Part shown: one piece after another, positions 5,331-8,412 of the stretch
Layout of the letters: every line of letters begins with the position of its first letter
Numbering within the stretch: position 1 is the stretch's first letter
NCBI GenBank assembly: GCA_900551815.1
Contig: URXE01000075.1
Span: 1-8,412 of the forward strand
Source of the DNA: an uncultured Collinsella sp.
GTDB lineage: Bacteria > Actinomycetota > Coriobacteriia > Coriobacteriales > Coriobacteriaceae
Length of the DNA: 8,412 nt
Reading direction: 5' to 3'
The notes under the pieces: generated by a model
Database searches by the model: none
What the model was told of the DNA's origin: nothing
What the model saw: the letters and a program-made list of their open reading frames with translations, nothing else
Program-made: the position numbers and the translations under genes

Positions 5331-5340
5331 GAGGTTAAGG
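5331..5340 (+). promoter_or_regulatory. Ribosome binding site that decides the permease start
   Basis: GAGGTTAAGG ends 6 bases before the ATG at 5347. The in-frame ATG at 5329 precedes and overlaps this site and has only pyrimidine-rich sequence upstream. The 5347 start is therefore preferred, with 5353 as a less well spaced alternative. Confidence 0.6.
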
Positions 5341-5346
5341 TTGGCG

Positions 5347-7569
5347 ATGAATATGCTCAAAATCTCGAAGGCGATCTTTAGGTCGCTTCTCTCCTCCAGG
5401 TCGCTCTGTGTTGTCGTTGTTGCGTTGATGGTTCTTTGTGCTCTGCCCGTCTTCAGGAGCGCGGCTGGCATCGACGGACGGGCCGAATACCTCGAGTCGG
5501 GAATAACCCGTGTTGGGCAGGAATTGTCAGCATCCTATGCGGATGCGCTTGTGAATGCGGGGGAGGACGGTGTCTATACCTCTTCATCAAGCATGCCCGC
5601 GCTTCTGTACCCTCTTGCCGCGGGACGTCTTATCTTGGCACCGCTCTCTCCCCTACTTCCGTTTCTGCAGATATCGGATGGAGAGTACACCTATTATGAC
5701 GGATCGAAGGAGTACTTGCTATGGGTCGCAACGGCCGTTGCCGTCTCGTTCCTTGCCGCGCGTCTTAACAAACGTGAAAAGCTCATCATCCAGGCACCGA
5801 TGGGCGAGCTGGGTAGACTTGTTGCATCGAGCGTATGGGCGAGTGTTTTTGCAATGCTTGCCGTCCTCGCCATCAATCTTCCAGGGATAATCGCCGCGCT
5901 TGTGAAGAATGGCCCGGGCTCGCCGTTCTATCCGATAGGCTACATTCAATATGCGACTCCGGTTATCAAACCGGCTTGGCTGGTGTTCGCGCAGACGGCC
6001 ATCTTGCAATTCTTGGTGGCAGCGTTCATCTCGCTTGTCGTTCACCTTGCCGTGAAGATTGCCAATAACCCTACGCTTGGAATCGTGTTCGTATGTGCCC
6101 TGATGGGGGTGACGATGGTTCCCGGGTATTACGGAAGATCCATCGCTTTACATGAGTTCGCCCTGTTGAATCCCCTTACGTATGCGAACACTGAGTTGAC
6201 CGTCGGCGCCTATAGCCCGTACCCGACAACGCAGATAGTGAATCTGCCTGGACTTTGCTTCGAGCGTGGCGCGATTGCCCTCGTATGCGCAATCGGGATC
6301 GAGGTGCTGGCAATTAGCCTGCTTTGCGTTGCTGGAAAGAGCGGCTGCGCGTGCCCGATATCCCCGATTTGTCTTGAGAGAGGTTCCTTCACTGCATCGA
6401 GAACGGCAACTCGTTCGAGCGCTTGTGCCTCCGCCGTTGCATACGTAAGAACGATGGGGAAACTGCTCCTGCGTTCTCCTACCCTCGCCGTATGCGCGAT
6501 TGCAATGTCGACGACGATGCTGGCCCCGGCTCTGGTCGAGATGTTTCCTGACGCTGATAACGTTTCCGCTGTTCGGTATAGGGATGGGGAGCTCCGTTCA
6601 ATAGATCGGTATCTAGAGCAGAACGCTGCGAATATGGACGTCGAGGGCAAAGCGGCCCTGGAAGACATGCGGGATGCTCTTTCGGGTTTCGTGTACGCGC
6701 CTATGCCTGCGGAGGGGTTTCGAAGCCTTGCGACGTACGAGCGCGCTCGAGGTGAGCTGGGCGCGGCAGATGCGACTCTCCTGCAATCGATCGGAATCGA
6801 GCCGGAGACTCCTTCTCGTGCGGAGGCGCGCGCCCTTCTGCTTGAGTCGATCGCGAGCTTGCCGGACCCCAAGGTTTACGAGTTAAGTACGAAGATGCCC
6901 CCATTAATCCTCCTTTCGTATCTCCAGGCAGCGCTTCCCTCCTTGTTTTGGCTGTTGCCCGTGGTTGTCACATCGCTTGCGTGCACCTACCTGCGGTGCC
7001 GTTCCCTTCTGGTTTTCCAAGTCCCCGCAACAGCGCATGTGCGTTTTCTGACGGCTGTTGCGCTGTCTCTCCTGCTTGGCTTGGCGCTGCTTTTGGTGTC
7101 GATGGTTCCCGCTGTCGTTGTGTCCGTGATTAAGAACGGTGCGGGTGGATCGGAGTATCCCGTCGCTCTCATTCGGGCGGGAGCTTCGACAACGTCCATG
7201 GTGGGGGAGGCGGTGTTGTGCAGTATTCCGTTGCTGGTCATGGCATACGGCGTGATTTCCGTCGTCGCTGCGTTGACAGCAGCGATTAGCCGCAACCCCG
7301 TTGTCACCGGAATGGTTTGCGCGGTTCTCTTGGTGTTGGGTTCGTTGAGCGCTCATGTTGAAAGCGTGGGCATGGGCGTCGCGCTGCTGGCTCCATTCGC
7401 CTCGTTTGATCCCGCTTCCCAGGTGGGGACGATTGGGTTCCTTGGGCGAGGGACGAACGCGATGCCTTTTGGAGAGGTCGTCGGCGCATCGGGCGCTCTG
7501 CTGGTGGTCTTGGGCGCCGTATCTCCGTTGATGGTGCGCCTGAGTGTTCCAAAGATCGAAAGGGGATGA
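5347..7569 (+). CDS. Double ABC-2-like transporter permease (two fused halves)
   Basis: A 740-residue membrane protein (746 if begun at 5329; positions below use 746). About twelve helices fall in two sets of six: roughly 26-42, 131-146, 165-190, 218-242, 247-265, 314-335, and 383-402, 533-552, 572-600, 622-650, 656-672, 716-735. The halves are related: LVKNGPGSPFYPI (191-203) matches VIKNGAGGSEYPV (600-612), and IANNPTLGIVF (244) matches ISRNPVVTGMV (653), both offset by 409. Each half has a large loop after its first helix (43-130 and 403-532), probably extracellular; the second is helical and charged. Most relatives are single-unit permeases working as dimers, so one chain may form the whole pore. 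ABC-2-like systems usually export lipids, peptides or drugs; the substrate is unknown. The stop is adjacent to, or overlaps by 4 bp, the ATPase start. The operon diverges from a regulator pair. Confidence 0.85.
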   Translation: MNMLKISKAIFRSLLSSRSLCVVVVALMVLCALPVFRSAAGIDGRAEYLESGITRVGQELSASYADALVNAGEDGVYTSSSSMPALLYPLAAGRLILAPLSPLLPFLQISDGEYTYYDGSKEYLLWVATAVAVSFLAARLNKREKLIIQAPMGELGRLVASSVWASVFAMLAVLAINLPGIIAALVKNGPGSPFYPIGYIQYATPVIKPAWLVFAQTAILQFLVAAFISLVVHLAVKIANNPTLGIVFVCALMGVTMVPGYYGRSIALHEFALLNPLTYANTELTVGAYSPYPTTQIVNLPGLCFERGAIALVCAIGIEVLAISLLCVAGKSGCACPISPICLERGSFTASRTATRSSACASAVAYVRTMGKLLLRSPTLAVCAIAMSTTMLAPALVEMFPDADNVSAVRYRDGELRSIDRYLEQNAANMDVEGKAALEDMRDALSGFVYAPMPAEGFRSLATYERARGELGAADATLLQSIGIEPETPSRAEARALLLESIASLPDPKVYELSTKMPPLILLSYLQAALPSLFWLLPVVVTSLACTYLRCRSLLVFQVPATAHVRFLTAVALSLLLGLALLLVSMVPAVVVSVIKNGAGGSEYPVALIRAGASTTSMVGEAVLCSIPLLVMAYGVISVVAALTAAISRNPVVTGMVCAVLLVLGSLSAHVESVGMGVALLAPFASFDPASQVGTIGFLGRGTNAMPFGEVVGASGALLVVLGAVSPLMVRLSVPKIERG
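7561..7565 (+). promoter_or_regulatory. Ribosome binding site inside the permease end
   Basis: AGGGG lies 9 bases before the ATG at 7575 but directly against the ATG at 7566. This favours translation from 7575, with the site located in the last permease codons and therefore coupled to permease translation. Confidence 0.5.
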
Positions 7570-7574
7570 TCTCG

Positions 7575-8315
7575 ATGATTGACCTTCAAACGCTGACGAT
7601 CTCTTATGGAAAGAAGGTGCTCGTAGATTCGGTGAACGCTGAGTTTGCCCCGGGTACGGTCTACGGTCTCGTCGCTCCGAACGGGCATGGAAAGACGACG
7701 TTGCTGCGTGCGATGGCAGGTTTGCCGGGTCCTCGCGTGGACGGGAGCATCGTTCTGGATGAGGTGCAGGGTACGGGTGCGAGAGAGGTCCGTTCTATGA
7801 TCTTCTATGCACCTGGTGAGGGGACGCTGCTGTATCCCGGATTGCGTGCGGAAGATCACCTCAAGATGGTTTGCGATATGTGGCCGCATGCTCGCGATAT
7901 CGAAGAGATAGTGGAACAAACGCAGATAGGCGAGTTCGCGAAGATGAGGATCCGCACTCTGAGCCAGGGCATGAAGCAGCAGCTTACCCTGGCGATTGCG
8001 TATGCGACGGGCGCGCGGTACCTTCTATTAGATGAGCCCATGAACGCACTCGACCCCAGCAGGGTGGACTTGCATTCCGAGATTCTCAGGAAGCTGGCCG
8101 ATTCTGGTACGTGCATCATCATGTCATCCCACATCTTGGATTCGGTCGATAGGCTGTGCGATGAGATTCTGTTTTTGAAGGATGGGAGGCTCATTAGAAG
8201 CATTCCGCAAGATGATGCTGCGCCGAAGTCTCCTGGATCCCATTTCGCAAAGCCTGCCGGACGCGCCGAGGGTGCGCTAAGCACGTATCGGCGACTCTAC
8301 GAAAAGGGCGGGTAG
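7575..8315 (+). CDS. ABC transporter ATP-binding protein
   Basis: A 246-residue ATPase (249 if begun at 7566, where ATGA would overlap the permease stop; numbering below uses 249). In order: Walker A APNGHGKTT (37-45), signature LSQGMKQQL (132-140), Walker B YLLLDEP (152-158), D-loop ALDP (161-164) and the switch His189 in IIMSSHIL. It should energise the upstream double permease on the inner face of the membrane. Walker A begins with Ala in place of the usual Gly, a tolerated variant. The Q-loop position, normally LPQE, reads YAPGEGTLLYP (81-91), with no glutamine there. The last 30-40 residues form a short charged extension, not a known domain. The start at 7575 is preferred because MIDLQTLTISYG is the usual beginning and the ribosome site is better spaced. 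The partner gene at 8318 begins 2 bases after the stop codon. Confidence 0.93.
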   Translation: MIDLQTLTISYGKKVLVDSVNAEFAPGTVYGLVAPNGHGKTTLLRAMAGLPGPRVDGSIVLDEVQGTGAREVRSMIFYAPGEGTLLYPGLRAEDHLKMVCDMWPHARDIEEIVEQTQIGEFAKMRIRTLSQGMKQQLTLAIAYATGARYLLLDEPMNALDPSRVDLHSEILRKLADSGTCIIMSSHILDSVDRLCDEILFLKDGRLIRSIPQDDAAPKSPGSHFAKPAGRAEGALSTYRRLYEKGG

Positions 8316-8317
8316 AA

Positions 8318-8412
8318 ATGCAAGTTAAAAATCTATGTGGTCAATATGATGCCGTTGAACCCGCATATCGATACCGCCCAGCCATTCGCCTCGCCCCCGT
8401 CGCGCGCATCTT
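8318..8412 (+). CDS. Third gene of the ABC operon, 5' end only, unrecognised
   Basis: An ATG two bases after the ATPase stop opens a frame without stops to the window edge (31 codons), beginning MQVKNLCGQYDAVEP and continuing with RYRPAIRLAPVARI. An AAAAGGGCGGG stretch ends about 6 bases upstream, inside the ATPase end, giving a plausible ribosome site. Spacing and strand suggest a co-translated operon member. The visible part is hydrophilic then mildly hydrophobic and basic, perhaps leading into a membrane segment. I do not recognise the family. It could be a further permease subunit or an accessory protein. The frame is too short to exclude chance. Confidence 0.5.
   Translation, partial: MQVKNLCGQYDAVEPAYRYRPAIRLAPVARI

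Noticed and set aside
5212..5346. Riboswitch in the leader of the ABC operon
   Set aside because: Only one simple hairpin and one inverted repeat are present, and no conserved aptamer pattern is recognisable.

Overview
The window looks like chromosomal DNA from a high-GC Gram-positive anaerobe, most likely a Coriobacteriia actinobacterium of the Collinsella type. This is inferred from G/C-rich third codon positions, the citrate synthase form, the ACT protein, and a GGGGAC/GTTCTT repeat style I associate with that group. No rRNA, tRNA or marker gene is present, so the assignment is tentative.

Left part (1-3400), leftward transcription. A good sigma-A-type promoter at 18-46 points out of the window. 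It is followed by a terminator (71-113) and a decayed gene remnant (118-466) with a frameshift and no N-terminus. A mosaic of 27-bp palindromic repeats (468-605) lies against it and supplies the stop codon of a complete Cof-type HAD phosphatase (602-1444). Next come a strong intrinsic terminator (1470-1508), a complete citrate synthase (1532-2950) and a small ACT-domain protein (3028-3315). The ACT gene precedes citrate synthase by 77 bp and is probably co-transcribed with it. A palindrome over a -10-like element (3363-3385) lies upstream of the ACT gene.

Middle (3386-4437) is a scar of a mobile element. It holds a 326-bp non-coding stretch with a long GC-rich stem-loop (3609-3658) and a tyrosine recombinase reduced to its catalytic domain. 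The first integrase codon follows directly on the stop codon of the next gene, in the same frame, so a deletion has joined the two.

Right part (4438-8412) is an accessory module. A leftward pair encodes a DUF2975-type four-helix membrane protein and a YozG-like Cro/CI regulator. It diverges from a rightward ABC operon: one polypeptide carrying two ABC-2-like permease halves, its ATPase (overlapping or immediately adjacent start), and the beginning of a third gene that runs off the end. The shared 117-bp intergenic region contains a perfect 7-5-7 inverted repeat and a hairpin. The simplest reading is that the regulator binds there and controls its own pair and perhaps the exporter. The exporter's substrate cannot be told from the sequence.
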